A stretch of 64,000 nucleotides of DNA from Parvularculaceae bacterium (lineage in GTDB: Bacteria > Pseudomonadota > Alphaproteobacteria > Caulobacterales > Parvularculaceae). The notes under the pieces are model-generated. The model was not told the origin of the DNA. It saw only the letters and a program-made list of their open reading frames with translations, and made no database searches. Location of the stretch: NCBI GenBank assembly GCA_028284065.1, contig JANQSJ010000010.1:124001-188000 (forward strand). Reading direction: 5' to 3'. This document shows positions 1 to 9,041 of this stretch, piece by piece; position 1 is the stretch's first letter; every line of letters starts with the position of its first letter. A program made the translations under genes and the position numbers.

Positions 1-1260
1 CCTCAAGCCGACACCCTGCCGGCGCGAGATGCACTCGTCGACTTTCTAAAGGCTGAAAAAAGCAAAGGGCGCAAACTTCATCTTGCGACCGCGGCAGACC
101 AGCGGGTCGCCGCGATGATCGCGCAATACTTCAGCATATTTGACAGCTTCGAAGGCAGCACGCTGAAACGAAACCTCAAAGGCGGCCGCAAGCTGGACGC
201 CCTTCGTGAACGGTTTCCGAACGGTTTTGTCTATGCCGGCGATTCGCGTGCGGACCTTCCTGTCTGGCGCGGCGCCAATGCGGCGGTTCTTGCCGGCGCG
301 TCACCGGCGCTGGCTCGAGACGCGCGCGCCGCCGGCGTCAACATCGAAGCAGAGTTTCCTGAGCCGTCGCGCTCCAGCGCGACTCTCTGGCGACGCGCGC
401 TTCGTCTGCACCAGTGGTCCAAGAACGCGCTATTGTTCGCGCCCTTGGTCCTTGCGCACCTTTATTTCGATGCAAAGGCTGTCCTATCCGTGCTGGCCGC
501 TTTTCTCATTTTGGGGACCGTCGCGTCGGGCACGTATGTCTTGAATGATCTTTCCGACCTTGCATCGGACCGCCGTCACCGCACCAAGTTTCGAAGGCCA
601 TTTGCATCCGGCGACCTGCCCGTTCTTCAGGGATTGATTGTCGCCCCAATTCTCATTGTCATCGGCGTAGCCGCGGCATTCATTTTGGAGCCTGCATTTG
701 GCTATCTACTAATTGTTTATCTGTGCACGACGCTTTCTTATTCATTCGGACTTAAGCGCGTGCCGATGCTGGACGTTTTTATCCTCGGCCTCCTGTACAC
801 GCTGCGCCTATTGATCGGGGTTGCGGTAATCGGGGTGTCTCTGTCGCCGTGGTTGACATCTTTTGCCTTCTTTTTCTTCTTCTCAATGTCGCTCGCCAAG
901 CGCCACGTCGAACTTGTCAATGCCGGTAACGCGCCGCCGAAGCAGGACCTGCCAGGGCGAGGCTATCGGCCCGAAGATGCACCGCTAACCCTAGCAATGG
1001 GCGCTGCGACGACTGCCGCATCGATCCTTATCCTCGTGCTTTATCTGACTGACGAAGTCTTAACGGTCGAAGGCTATTCAAGCCCGGAGTTTCTTTGGTC
1101 TGCGCCTGCGCTTGTCACCATTTGGTCCCAGAGAATCTGGCTCATGGCGAATCGCGGCGAACTGGACGATGACCCGGTTGCGTTTGCGCTTCGTGACAAA
1201 TGGTCGATCATATTGGGGATCGTGTTGGCGGTCTGCTTTGCGCTGGCGGTGGTCGTGTGA
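1..1260 (+). CDS. HAD phosphatase-UbiA prenyltransferase fusion, 5' partial (decaprenyl-phosphate phosphoribosyltransferase type)
   Basis: The reading frame is open from the first base, so the start lies upstream of the window. The first ~115 visible residues look like the C-terminal part of a HAD phosphatase: HLATAA fits motif II and GDSRADLPVW fits motif IV. The DxD nucleophile motif would be upstream. The rest is a polytopic UbiA-family prenyltransferase with NDLSDLASD (NDxxDxxxD), an RRPFASG segment and a second LDVF motif, close in order to mycobacterial Rv3806c, which makes 5-phosphoribosyl-decaprenyl-phosphate. In mycobacteria the phosphatase step (Rv3807c) is a separate protein; here a phosphatase appears fused in front. 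The stop overlaps the next gene's GTG start. The family is clear. The substrate (a polyprenyl phosphate plus PRPP) is inferred from the two following genes. Confidence 0.85.
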   Translation, partial: PQADTLPARDALVDFLKAEKSKGRKLHLATAADQRVAAMIAQYFSIFDSFEGSTLKRNLKGGRKLDALRERFPNGFVYAGDSRADLPVWRGANAAVLAGASPALARDARAAGVNIEAEFPEPSRSSATLWRRALRLHQWSKNALLFAPLVLAHLYFDAKAVLSVLAAFLILGTVASGTYVLNDLSDLASDRRHRTKFRRPFASGDLPVLQGLIVAPILIVIGVAAAFILEPAFGYLLIVYLCTTLSYSFGLKRVPMLDVFILGLLYTLRLLIGVAVIGVSLSPWLTSFAFFFFFSMSLAKRHVELVNAGNAPPKQDLPGRGYRPEDAPLTLAMGAATTAASILILVLYLTDEVLTVEGYSSPEFLWSAPALVTIWSQRIWLMANRGELDDDPVAFALRDKWSIILGIVLAVCFALAVVV

Positions 1261-2609
1261 CAGCTGACGGAGCGAATGGCGCATTCCAGGATCGCAACCG
1301 GCGTTCCTGGGGGCGCGTGGCGCGGCGACCCCACAAGGTTGCAAGCCCACGCTTTCGCGATGAGGTTCAGGCTGTATTGGTCGGCGGCTGTCAATCATAC
1401 AAATCGGTGCTGGGCGTAGGACTAGGCCGCTCCTATAGCGATAGCTGCCTCAACCCTGACGGAGCCGTTGTTGACACAACGGCTCTCGATCGTCTGATCG
1501 CATTCGACGGTGAGTCCGGCGTTCTTCGCGTCGAGAGCGGCGCGAGCCTGTGGGATATACTGGAGTTTGCGGTTCCCCGCGGGTTCTTTCTTCCAACCAC
1601 GCCCGGGACCCGGTACGTCACGGTCGGCGGGGCCGTGGCCAACGACGTGCACGGCAAAAACCATCATCGCGCGGGAACGTTCGGAAATCATGTCTTAAGC
1701 CTGGGCCTCATGCGCTCGGATGGACAGGAGCTGCGCGTTTCGCGCGATCAAAACCCTGATCTTTTTCAGGCTACGGTCGGCGGGCTCGGGCTTACGGGAC
1801 TTATTCTCTGGGCGGATCTCAAACTCACTCGGATCCCTTCAAGTCATATCAGTCAGCAATCCATTCCATTTCATTCGGTCTCCGAGTTTTTTGACCTCGC
1901 CTGCGAAAGCGAGCGGGACTTTGAGCATACGGTCGCCTGGGTTGACTGTTTGTCGGCCGGGGACAATCTCGGACGTGGGATATTCAGTCGAGGTAATTGG
2001 TCAGAAGTTGGCTCCCTGACAAATGAGCCGGCTCGGAATCGCCTGTCGATCCCGTTTGACCCGCCGGCTATGGCGCTCAATCAGTTTTCGGTCCGCGCCT
2101 TCAATGAGGCTTATTTCAAGTTGAACAAGGCGCGCGCGGGCGAGTCGACCGTAAAGTATGGCCCCTTCTTCTACCCTCTTGACGCGATCCGACACTGGAA
2201 CCGGATGTATGGCGCACAGGGCTTCTATCAGTATCAGTCAGTCGTTCCGCCGAATGTCGCGCGTGATGCCACGGCCGAAATGCTCAAAGAGGTGTCTCAT
2301 TCCGGGCAAGGGTCATTCCTGGCAGTGCTGAAGACCTTTGGCGACGTCAAATCTCCCGGGATGTTGTCGTTCCCGGCGCCGGGCGCAACGCTTGCGCTCG
2401 ATTTCCCGAACAGGGGCGAGGAAACCCTTCGTCTGTTGTCGCGACTTGACCGGGTTGTCGACAATGCCGGCGGCCGCCTTTATCCGGCGAAGGACGGCCG
2501 GCTGCCGCCCGAACAATTCTGGCGCGGGTACCCCGATGCGGAGACGTTTCGGGAATATGTCGACCCCAAATTCTCCTCTGAGTTTTGGCGACGAATGATT
2601 GCAGGGTAA
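1257..2609 (+). CDS. dprE1: DprE1-like FAD-dependent decaprenylphosphoryl-ribose 2'-oxidase
   Basis: This is an FAD-binding oxidase of about 450 residues of the DprE1 / D-arabinono-1,4-lactone oxidase family. The FAD-binding half carries VGGAVANDVHGKNHH, nearly the mycobacterial DprE1 signature; the C-terminal half carries PAKDGR, which matches the DprE1 lysine motif. The enzyme would oxidise the 2'-hydroxyl of polyprenyl-phospho-ribose to the keto intermediate. GTG at 1257 is chosen because it overlaps the preceding TGA; a longer in-frame version from 1200 would only read through the UbiA gene. At the position of mycobacterial Cys387 (PGWNICVDFP) this protein reads PGATLALDFP, so the cysteine is alanine (residue 380). 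Homologues outside Actinobacteria include NoeC/NoeH-region proteins in Azorhizobium arabinosylation. The family call is firm; the lipid carrier is inferred. Confidence 0.88.
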   Translation: MTADGANGAFQDRNRRSWGRVARRPHKVASPRFRDEVQAVLVGGCQSYKSVLGVGLGRSYSDSCLNPDGAVVDTTALDRLIAFDGESGVLRVESGASLWDILEFAVPRGFFLPTTPGTRYVTVGGAVANDVHGKNHHRAGTFGNHVLSLGLMRSDGQELRVSRDQNPDLFQATVGGLGLTGLILWADLKLTRIPSSHISQQSIPFHSVSEFFDLACESERDFEHTVAWVDCLSAGDNLGRGIFSRGNWSEVGSLTNEPARNRLSIPFDPPAMALNQFSVRAFNEAYFKLNKARAGESTVKYGPFFYPLDAIRHWNRMYGAQGFYQYQSVVPPNVARDATAEMLKEVSHSGQGSFLAVLKTFGDVKSPGMLSFPAPGATLALDFPNRGEETLRLLSRLDRVVDNAGGRLYPAKDGRLPPEQFWRGYPDAETFREYVDPKFSSEFWRRMIAG

Positions 2610-2616
2610 TCAGCGC

Positions 2617-3390
2617 ATGGATCAATCAACCGATTTACTGAGTGGCCGCATCCTGATCCTTGGGGCTCTGTCGGGCGTCGCCGAAGCGACTGCTAGGAAA
2701 CTTGCGGGCCACGGTGGGCGGCTTGCTCTTGTTGGACGGCGCGCCGAACGCCTGGAGAACCTTCGCGATGATCTGCGGGTGCGCGGCGCTGCGGATGTCC
2801 GTTGCTACGATATTGATCTGGTCGCCGAGGCGCACAAGGCACAGCAGCTTAGCGACATTGCCGCCGAAATGGGCGGCATAGACGCAGTGTTGGTCTTTTA
2901 TGGCGCGTTGGGCGATCAAACGACGGCCGATCACGACATCAACGAAGTCGCGCGCATTATCGATGTAAACTTTACGAGCGCCGTCCAATGGATCACGGCG
3001 GTAATTCCATTCCTGGATGCTTCTAGCGCTACTCATCCGACCATCCTCGCCGTCTCAAGCGTGGCGGGGGACCGGGGGCGCCGCTCAAACTACGCCTACG
3101 GAGCGGCCAAAGGCGGTTTGTCAGTTTTCATGCAAGGGCTGGCGCACCGTTTCGCAAAGGATGGGCGACTTCGCGCAGTGACCATAAAGATGGGATTTGT
3201 AAAGACTGCGATGACGGCCCATCTGGATAACGACGGCCCGCTATGGATTGAACCCGACGATGCGGCAGATGCAATTGTCGACATATTGAAGAGGAAAGGG
3301 AGCATTTTTTATGTCCCCTGGTTCTGGCGATTCATCATGCTCGCGGTGCGCAGCACACCTTCTTTCATCTTTAATAAAATCAATCTCTAA
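2617..3390 (+). CDS. dprE2: DprE2-like short-chain dehydrogenase (keto-arabinose reductase step)
   Basis: This is a short-chain dehydrogenase/reductase of 257 residues. The N-terminal Rossmann segment reads ILGALSGVAEATARKL, and the catalytic Tyr-x3-Lys is in YGAAK. ATG at 2617 sits 7 bases after the oxidase stop; in-frame codons upstream lie inside the previous gene. Placed directly after a DprE1-like oxidase, it most likely reduces the 2'-keto intermediate to polyprenyl-phospho-arabinose using NAD(P)H, as DprE2 (Rv3791) does with Rv3790. The C-terminal hydrophobic stretch (YVPWFWRFIMLAV) fits the membrane association of DprE2-type SDRs. SDR assignment is certain; the specific reaction follows from gene order. 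Confidence 0.85.
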   Translation: MDQSTDLLSGRILILGALSGVAEATARKLAGHGGRLALVGRRAERLENLRDDLRVRGAADVRCYDIDLVAEAHKAQQLSDIAAEMGGIDAVLVFYGALGDQTTADHDINEVARIIDVNFTSAVQWITAVIPFLDASSATHPTILAVSSVAGDRGRRSNYAYGAAKGGLSVFMQGLAHRFAKDGRLRAVTIKMGFVKTAMTAHLDNDGPLWIEPDDAADAIVDILKRKGSIFYVPWFWRFIMLAVRSTPSFIFNKINL

Positions 3391-4177
3391 ACCCCTTTTT
3401 GTTTGAGGACCCCACTAACACCGGCATACGGAGGATCCTGAGGTTCGCTCTTTTCGTTGCCGCCCTGACCGCCGCAAGCGCAATTTAGGCGCTACTGATC
3501 GCGGCCGACCGCTCAGCTTCGGTAGGGAACCTTGCCGCTTAGAACACGACATTGCATATGCGAGCGTTTTTAATTGGAGTCTCCTGCTGGATTCTACAGT
3601 GGTGCTGACGCCTTAACTTGACCACGTGGCAGCGCGCGCATTTCCGAACCTAATTCAACCGGGCCTTGACGCGGCCGTCCAATCTTCCAACGCCTGCGCT
3701 CGGAAAAATCGGCGCACCGGGCGGCGGACCGCTTACCGTTTCACCTAGGTCTCGCGTGAAACGACCAATTACTCAAAATCACGAGTGCTCAGGGTGAAGC
3801 GGTAGTACTGCCAAACCGCATAGCGTACGATGTCCGGCGGAATCCGATTGAAGTCCCGTCGTTCATGCCGCCTGCAGCGTCCGTCGCTACCCCTCCTCTA
3901 TCGGAGCGCGCTTCGCATTAGGGTGTCACCGCTGTTCAGCTTAACAAGATGGAGTCGTTTGAAAACGCTCCACGCAATTTCGCGCGACTTCGCGGCATGG
4001 GGCTTCTTATTGCTCGTCGGAAGGCGGAAATGGCCGCAAATCTCGACGCCTACGCAGCGCCTGATCTCAGCCTTGCGATGGCGGGGCCCCGCGAAACGGG
4101 CGACGCCGCGCTTCCATCGCCACGGACTCGGTAAGGCTGCGTCGGAAGCGATTCCGGACAACGGCCCGGCTCCTTCC
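3391..4177. other. Gene-free stretch with decayed coding remnants
   Basis: No intact gene was found in 787 bases. Three scars are visible. At 3430-3488 a GGAGG motif precedes a CTG codon and a signal-peptide-like run that stops at once. At 3524-3616 (+) a frame reads a motif like the NWSLLLD end of bacterial sugar transferases. At about 3757-3930 (+) a ~50-residue open frame lacks a start codon. The plus-strand open frame 3830-4390 mostly lies antisense to the next gene's 3' end and is not called. Confidence 0.45.
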
Positions 4178-6232
4178 TCATGGCAAAATGGTCAATTCTA
4201 TATGACTTGGGTGGGCGCTACTGCGGTATATTCTGTTCTCAACCGCCGTAAAATCGTCCGCATCCGCCTCCGAGATCTTTGTAAAGACGTTTGGGTTTCG
4301 GTCGAACAAGGGGAACCAAGTACTTTGCACATGGATCACAAGACGATGACCTTTCTTGACGGTGTGGCATCTCTCAAGAAGGTCAATTGAGTACGCTTCG
4401 ACTTTGCCTGGCGCCACAGGCGTTGGTTCTGAGAAACTGTTTCTGAACTTTGCGCGGAATATTTCGCCCTGAATCAGACGCTGAAAGCCACGCAGTGCTT
4501 TATCGTCATGGGTCTCCGGGTATTGATCAATCAACTTGACGACCCAGTCGGTATCGGTTCCCTCGGTGCTGGCGAAGAGTTTTGCTGTCGCACGGCCGCA
4601 GAGCAAGAGATCTTCTTCAAGCGGCGACGTCGCGTAGACTAGGACATCCGGCCGTCTCAACGCGAAACGTTGATCCTGAACCATATAGTCCTTTTGCCAA
4701 TCGTCGAGATTTGGGCGCGGGTAATACGGAACAGGGTTAGCCGGATCACTGACGTAGGCATCAAAAGCGTCAGACGCCGTCTCTTCCGGCGCTTCAGTGA
4801 ATGCGGCCCGGCCGTCCTGATGAAGAAAGAGCTTGATCTTCTTTGATCCGGAAATCGGCCACTCATCGAAGCGGCGCCATTTGTTCACGCCTGTATCGAA
4901 CAGAAGCGCTTCAGGGATGTTCGGCTCTGGCGCATCTTTCAAGTGGTGTCGGAAGAAGGGAGCCCAGACTTTCTCCGTAAAGAAGGTCCCCGTTTCCGAA
5001 CCGAATGACAGCGGTCCAAAACTCTCCGCTTTCTCGAAGCGCCACGCGCCATGGTACCAGGGCCCGGCCACAATCATGTTTTGATCGTTCTCGTCGAACG
5101 CTTCCATTACGTGATAATACTCAAGAGGTCCGCGATTATCCTCTCCATCGTACCAACCTGCGATATGAAGGGTGGGCACTGTCACCGGCCGACGAAGATA
5201 ACGCCGCAGAGCGCGTTTCTGATAGAACTCGTTGTACGTATCGTTTGCCAGAATTGCTTCAGTCGCTGGACGATGCTTGGGCAAGAAGGGCGCGAGTCCT
5301 TTAAGTGAGCCTGCCCGCAGGAAAAAATCATAGCCATCGAGGCCCATTGGGCGGTTGGCAAATGCGTTTCCCTCTTTTTCGTCGTCCGGGTAGCCATCAA
5401 TAGCGCGGGCGAGGAATTGCAGCCCGAACGCCAGCTGAAGCGCTCCATTGTGGTAAAAGTCATCCCCAAAAAAACCTTCAGACATCGTCGCCGAAGGAGC
5501 AGCCGCCTTAACCGCTGGGTGCGGATCAATCAGGCCAACCATCGCGTGCCAACCGCGATAAGACGTGCCCGTCAGGCCGACCCTTCCATTGTGTCCCTTT
5601 AAGTTGGCGATCGCCCATGCAATCGTATCGTACGTATCTGTTGTATCATCGACGCCTCCTTCTGCTGACTTTGAGTAGAATGGGCGTACGAGTTCAAAGG
5701 CTCCCTCAGAGCCATACCGGCCGCGTTCGTCCTGAAGGACGAATATATACTCATCTTGAATGAGGGCGTCTTGCATGCCTGTCTTGGTGTAAAGATCGCC
5801 TGACCCGCCCAGCTGGCCGCCGACCCTTATCCAGCCGTACGGAGAACGCGAAAACATGATTGGCGTTGGACGGTCTGTATTCTTCGGCATTAGCACATGG
5901 GTGCGCAGTCTTACGCCATCCCGCATTGGGACCATAAGCTCCTGGTACGTATAGCCGCGCCAACGCTCACCAATAACTTCTTCCGCGTCGGTAGCTTCGG
6001 TCCTCGCAATCGCTCCGCTAGCATCCGGAGCGGACATAGTTGACTCGACGTTCTGAGCGACTGCATCGGACGGCCGGGCGGATGCTCTTTCGAACCCATT
6101 CGCGCTGACAAAAACAAACAAGACTGAGACGACCAACGCCACTCCGAAAGTCTTGTTACATTGCGAATGCCGGTTATACGACGCCGAAGCTTTTCCGTCG
6201 GTTGTCTGCATGCTGAGATCAGGTTTTCTCAT
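4178..6232 (-). CDS. CocE/NonD-family exported hydrolase (X-Pro dipeptidyl-peptidase-like)
   Basis: This is an alpha/beta hydrolase of 684 residues of the CocE/NonD (peptidase S15) family. An N-terminal hydrophobic segment (VALVVSVLFVFVSA, residues ~31-44) predicts export. The catalytic domain shows MRDGVRLRTHV, QDERGRYGSEG and the nucleophile elbow GTSYRG. The C-terminal half is the beta-sandwich domain usual for this family (RLVIHVQSTWFPLFDRNPN). Family members cleave X-Pro peptides, esters such as cocaine, or acylated beta-lactams; nothing here fixes the substrate. The ATG overlaps the stop of the upstream S9 peptidase by 4 bases, so the two are probably one operon acting on peptides in the periplasm. 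Confidence 0.9.
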   Translation of the reverse strand: MRKPDLSMQTTDGKASASYNRHSQCNKTFGVALVVSVLFVFVSANGFERASARPSDAVAQNVESTMSAPDASGAIARTEATDAEEVIGERWRGYTYQELMVPMRDGVRLRTHVLMPKNTDRPTPIMFSRSPYGWIRVGGQLGGSGDLYTKTGMQDALIQDEYIFVLQDERGRYGSEGAFELVRPFYSKSAEGGVDDTTDTYDTIAWAIANLKGHNGRVGLTGTSYRGWHAMVGLIDPHPAVKAAAPSATMSEGFFGDDFYHNGALQLAFGLQFLARAIDGYPDDEKEGNAFANRPMGLDGYDFFLRAGSLKGLAPFLPKHRPATEAILANDTYNEFYQKRALRRYLRRPVTVPTLHIAGWYDGEDNRGPLEYYHVMEAFDENDQNMIVAGPWYHGAWRFEKAESFGPLSFGSETGTFFTEKVWAPFFRHHLKDAPEPNIPEALLFDTGVNKWRRFDEWPISGSKKIKLFLHQDGRAAFTEAPEETASDAFDAYVSDPANPVPYYPRPNLDDWQKDYMVQDQRFALRRPDVLVYATSPLEEDLLLCGRATAKLFASTEGTDTDWVVKLIDQYPETHDDKALRGFQRLIQGEIFRAKFRNSFSEPTPVAPGKVEAYSIDLLERCHTVKKGHRLVIHVQSTWFPLFDRNPNVFTKISEADADDFTAVENRIYRSSAHPSHIELTILP

Positions 6233-8400
6233 TGTCCAGCGCCAACGTGCTTTTCGAGAAACGCATCGATCGTCTCAATATACTCTACCTGCGACTCGTA
6301 TCGCTTTATGCCGTGATCCTCACCCGGAAAGATCTTCGCTTCCGCCTCAATCCCTCGACGCCTGAGCGCGTGAAATAGTTCAAGTGATTGCTGCATCGCC
6401 GCCGATGGATCGTTATCCCCATGCAGGATCAGCAACGCCTCGTCACCCCAGTCGTCAATCTTCGAGATTGCTGAGGATTCGTACGCCAATCTTTCAATTT
6501 CGAAGCGCTGAGGAATGTTAAATGGCAGAACTTCGCCAAAGTCCTTCTCCATCTCGACCACCCAGTCGCCCACGCCTGCAGACGTTATCCCTGCTTTGTA
6601 GACATCCGATCGGGCCAGGACGTTAGTGACATTGTGGCCGCCGTAGGAATGGCCGAATATCGCAATTCTCTCAGGATCTATTTCCGGGACCAATTTTTTT
6701 AGGTGCCTGGCCGCATCAATGAAATCGTAGGCATCGCCTGCCCCGCGGCCCCCATAGCTTTCAGGCTCTCGGAAGTCGAGGCCGAAGCCGGTTCCGCTTC
6801 GGAAATTGACGGAAGCGACGTAGTACCCCTTACTCGCGAGATATCTCAAAACCGTCCGATAGCCGAACCCAAGCTGCCATACCGGTCGGGTCTGGTATCG
6901 CGACCCGCCATGAGAGTGCACCACAAGAGCGTGTTGTCCCTTTCCATGGCTTTCGGCGGGACGGTATAAAACGGCCTGGATACGCACGTCGTCACGGGCT
7001 GCGAATTCAATGACTTCGGGTTCCGGTAGTCTGTCAGTAATAGGATTGTCTGGCGCTGGGCCGCTGCTAAGCTGAACTTCCTCCCCATCTGCTTGACGCA
7101 AAACGAGGCGACTTGGCGTCCTGCCGCCGGCAAATTCATATAGCAGCCGGCCCTCCGGAAGGACGCCGAGGGACGACGGCATACCGCCGGGCTCATCAAA
7201 GCGAATAGGGGTAGGCGTCAATCCGTTCGCCACGTCGAGCTTATACAAACCTAACCGGGCAAGGTCGTCTTCGGAATTCGAAAGAAAATAGACCGCATCG
7301 CGATCAAAAGTCGAGGCGATCGCATGAACTTCAAACACGCCTTCAGTAACGGCTCTCGCCTCGCCGCCACGCGACGGGATGGCATAGATATGCTTCCAAC
7401 CAGTTTTTTCGTACGGAAATAGAAGCGCGCCGTCCGACATCCACAGCAACGATCCGCTTCCTCCAAGGCCGGTATAGCCACTCGATGAAAACCCGTTAAA
7501 CCGCGATCCGTACCCCGGTTCCGAGGTAAAGACAGCGCTCCCCTCTCCTGACGAAGCATCAGCGACAACGATGTCAAACGGCGCGCCTTCGCGATGATTA
7601 GAAAAACGCCAGGTCTTAGGTTCATATCCAAACCTTATGAACGCGAGCTTTGCGCTGTCCGGCGCCCAGACGATGTCCTGATCATAGCCAAGCCCAGGAG
7701 CCATATAGGCGATTTGGTTCGCCTCAATATCGAAAACGCCAACGAACGAATACTTGCCCCGGTCGTACGAGGACCGGTCAGAGACAAACGCCAGTCGGCC
7801 GCCATCCGGCGACGCAACGATATCGGTCACCCTCCCCCGAACTTCAAAAATTGGTTCGGGCTTTTCCTTCCCCTGCAGATCAAATTGATAAACCGTTCCA
7901 CCGCCGGCGAAATAAAGAGTCCTGCCATTCGACGAAATTTCGGGACTTGAAAAGCCCAGAGACAGGTCAGACAAAACAACGTCTGGAGACGGTTGACCCT
8001 CTCTAATTGACTTAAGCGCCAAAGGGATCGGCAATGGCGCATGGGCGGGATTAAAGCCAGGCTTGCCTCTGACAAAAAGGACTCCGTTCCTTGGACCGAA
8101 GCCGACAAGGAAAATTGGCAGGCCAACGTCTTCGTCAAATGATAAGAGCTGCGCCGGCTTGTAGTCTGGGGCGCGCGCAACGTTAATCGAGAAGGATGGA
8201 CCCGAACGTTCGACCCACGCGACGTCACCGTCTGCGCTGGCGATAGTCCCCTGGACATGCGGCAAAGCCAGAAGCTCTTCAATCTCAAAAGGCTGCGCAA
8301 AAACTGTCCATGGCCAGAGGAACGTCATCACAACGCCAAGAAACATGCAGAATGAACCGACGGTTTTGTATTCTCGTTCTTTAGCGCAGTCAGCCATCAT
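6229..8400 (-). CDS. Exported S9-family (prolyl oligopeptidase-type) peptidase
   Basis: This is a protein of about 720 residues with a signal peptide ending near TVFAQP, an N-terminal seven-blade-propeller-like region (repeats such as SPDGGRLAFVSD and APDSAKLAFI) and a C-terminal alpha/beta hydrolase domain. The catalytic Ser lies in GHSYGG, the Asp in HGDNDPSA and the His in GEDHGI. These are the signatures of peptidase S9 (acylaminoacyl/dipeptidyl peptidases). The start at 8400 has an AAGAGGTGG ribosome site; an alternative ATG at 8445 adds 15 residues and also has an AGAGG motif, but gives a long signal n-region. It is first in a two-gene operon with the CocE-type hydrolase. The likely role is scavenging of small peptides. 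Confidence 0.9.
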   Translation of the reverse strand: MMADCAKEREYKTVGSFCMFLGVVMTFLWPWTVFAQPFEIEELLALPHVQGTIASADGDVAWVERSGPSFSINVARAPDYKPAQLLSFDEDVGLPIFLVGFGPRNGVLFVRGKPGFNPAHAPLPIPLALKSIREGQPSPDVVLSDLSLGFSSPEISSNGRTLYFAGGGTVYQFDLQGKEKPEPIFEVRGRVTDIVASPDGGRLAFVSDRSSYDRGKYSFVGVFDIEANQIAYMAPGLGYDQDIVWAPDSAKLAFIRFGYEPKTWRFSNHREGAPFDIVVADASSGEGSAVFTSEPGYGSRFNGFSSSGYTGLGGSGSLLWMSDGALLFPYEKTGWKHIYAIPSRGGEARAVTEGVFEVHAIASTFDRDAVYFLSNSEDDLARLGLYKLDVANGLTPTPIRFDEPGGMPSSLGVLPEGRLLYEFAGGRTPSRLVLRQADGEEVQLSSGPAPDNPITDRLPEPEVIEFAARDDVRIQAVLYRPAESHGKGQHALVVHSHGGSRYQTRPVWQLGFGYRTVLRYLASKGYYVASVNFRSGTGFGLDFREPESYGGRGAGDAYDFIDAARHLKKLVPEIDPERIAIFGHSYGGHNVTNVLARSDVYKAGITSAGVGDWVVEMEKDFGEVLPFNIPQRFEIERLAYESSAISKIDDWGDEALLILHGDNDPSAAMQQSLELFHALRRRGIEAEAKIFPGEDHGIKRYESQVEYIETIDAFLEKHVGAGQ

Positions 8401-9041
8401 ACGCCCCACCTCTTGCCGAATCGTTCCACACGAGTCCGAAGACATCGCTTAGCCTCTTTTCACCGACGGAACGTCAGTCGAACACTAGTCACACCCTTTT
8501 GGCAATCGCATTTGTTTGTCGCCAGTTACATGATTTTTTGTAGGTAGGCGTCGAGTGCGTAGGCGCTAAATTGATCCGCAACGCATTCCTGTCCTGCACG
8601 TCTCAACAGATTTCAAGCGCGGGCATTGCCGGTTTGCTGATCAACCCAGCTCTTTGGGCTATATAACTGGACGTCACGCAGTCTGTTTCAGTTTCATCGC
8701 AGGTGCGATCCCGCGGAGGGCCATCGTCGACCCGCCTATCCGGTTTAGGCGCACCATTCTTGGATCTCTGTTGCGGCGCATGACAAACTCAAACCGACTT
8801 GAACCCGACGTGACAGAGTCTTGATTGCGAGGTCCAAGAGCCATTAGCTGAGCTGCGGCCCATATTGATGTCGCGGTGTCCGGATATACTTAAGAAGCGG
8901 ATTTTTTGACCGGCGTAAACGAGCGCCAGTGGCGTAGTTGGGTGGACGCCCATGCAATACAGAAGAGTCTGATCATAAAAAGAATCCGTCCGGTAAGCCC
9001 TCCGATGACTAAAAGAGAGCTTCCAGACAGCAGCTTTCCGA
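8401..9041. other. Intergenic stretch, promoter side of the S9 operon
   Basis: No convincing gene was found. It should hold the promoter of the S9/CocE operon at its low end and the 3' flank of the methyltransferase operon at its high end. On the minus strand around 8529-8620 a short open frame ending at an ATG-TAA reads like a protein C-terminus (AGQECVADQFSAYALD) but has no start, so it may be a remnant. A T-tract (GATTTTTTG) occurs near 8530. Confidence 0.4.

Noticed and set aside
3830-4390. Plus-strand open frame of 186 codons
   Set aside because: Its second part lies antisense to the CocE gene and the composition is Arg/Ser-rich without a recognisable family; treated as a shadow.
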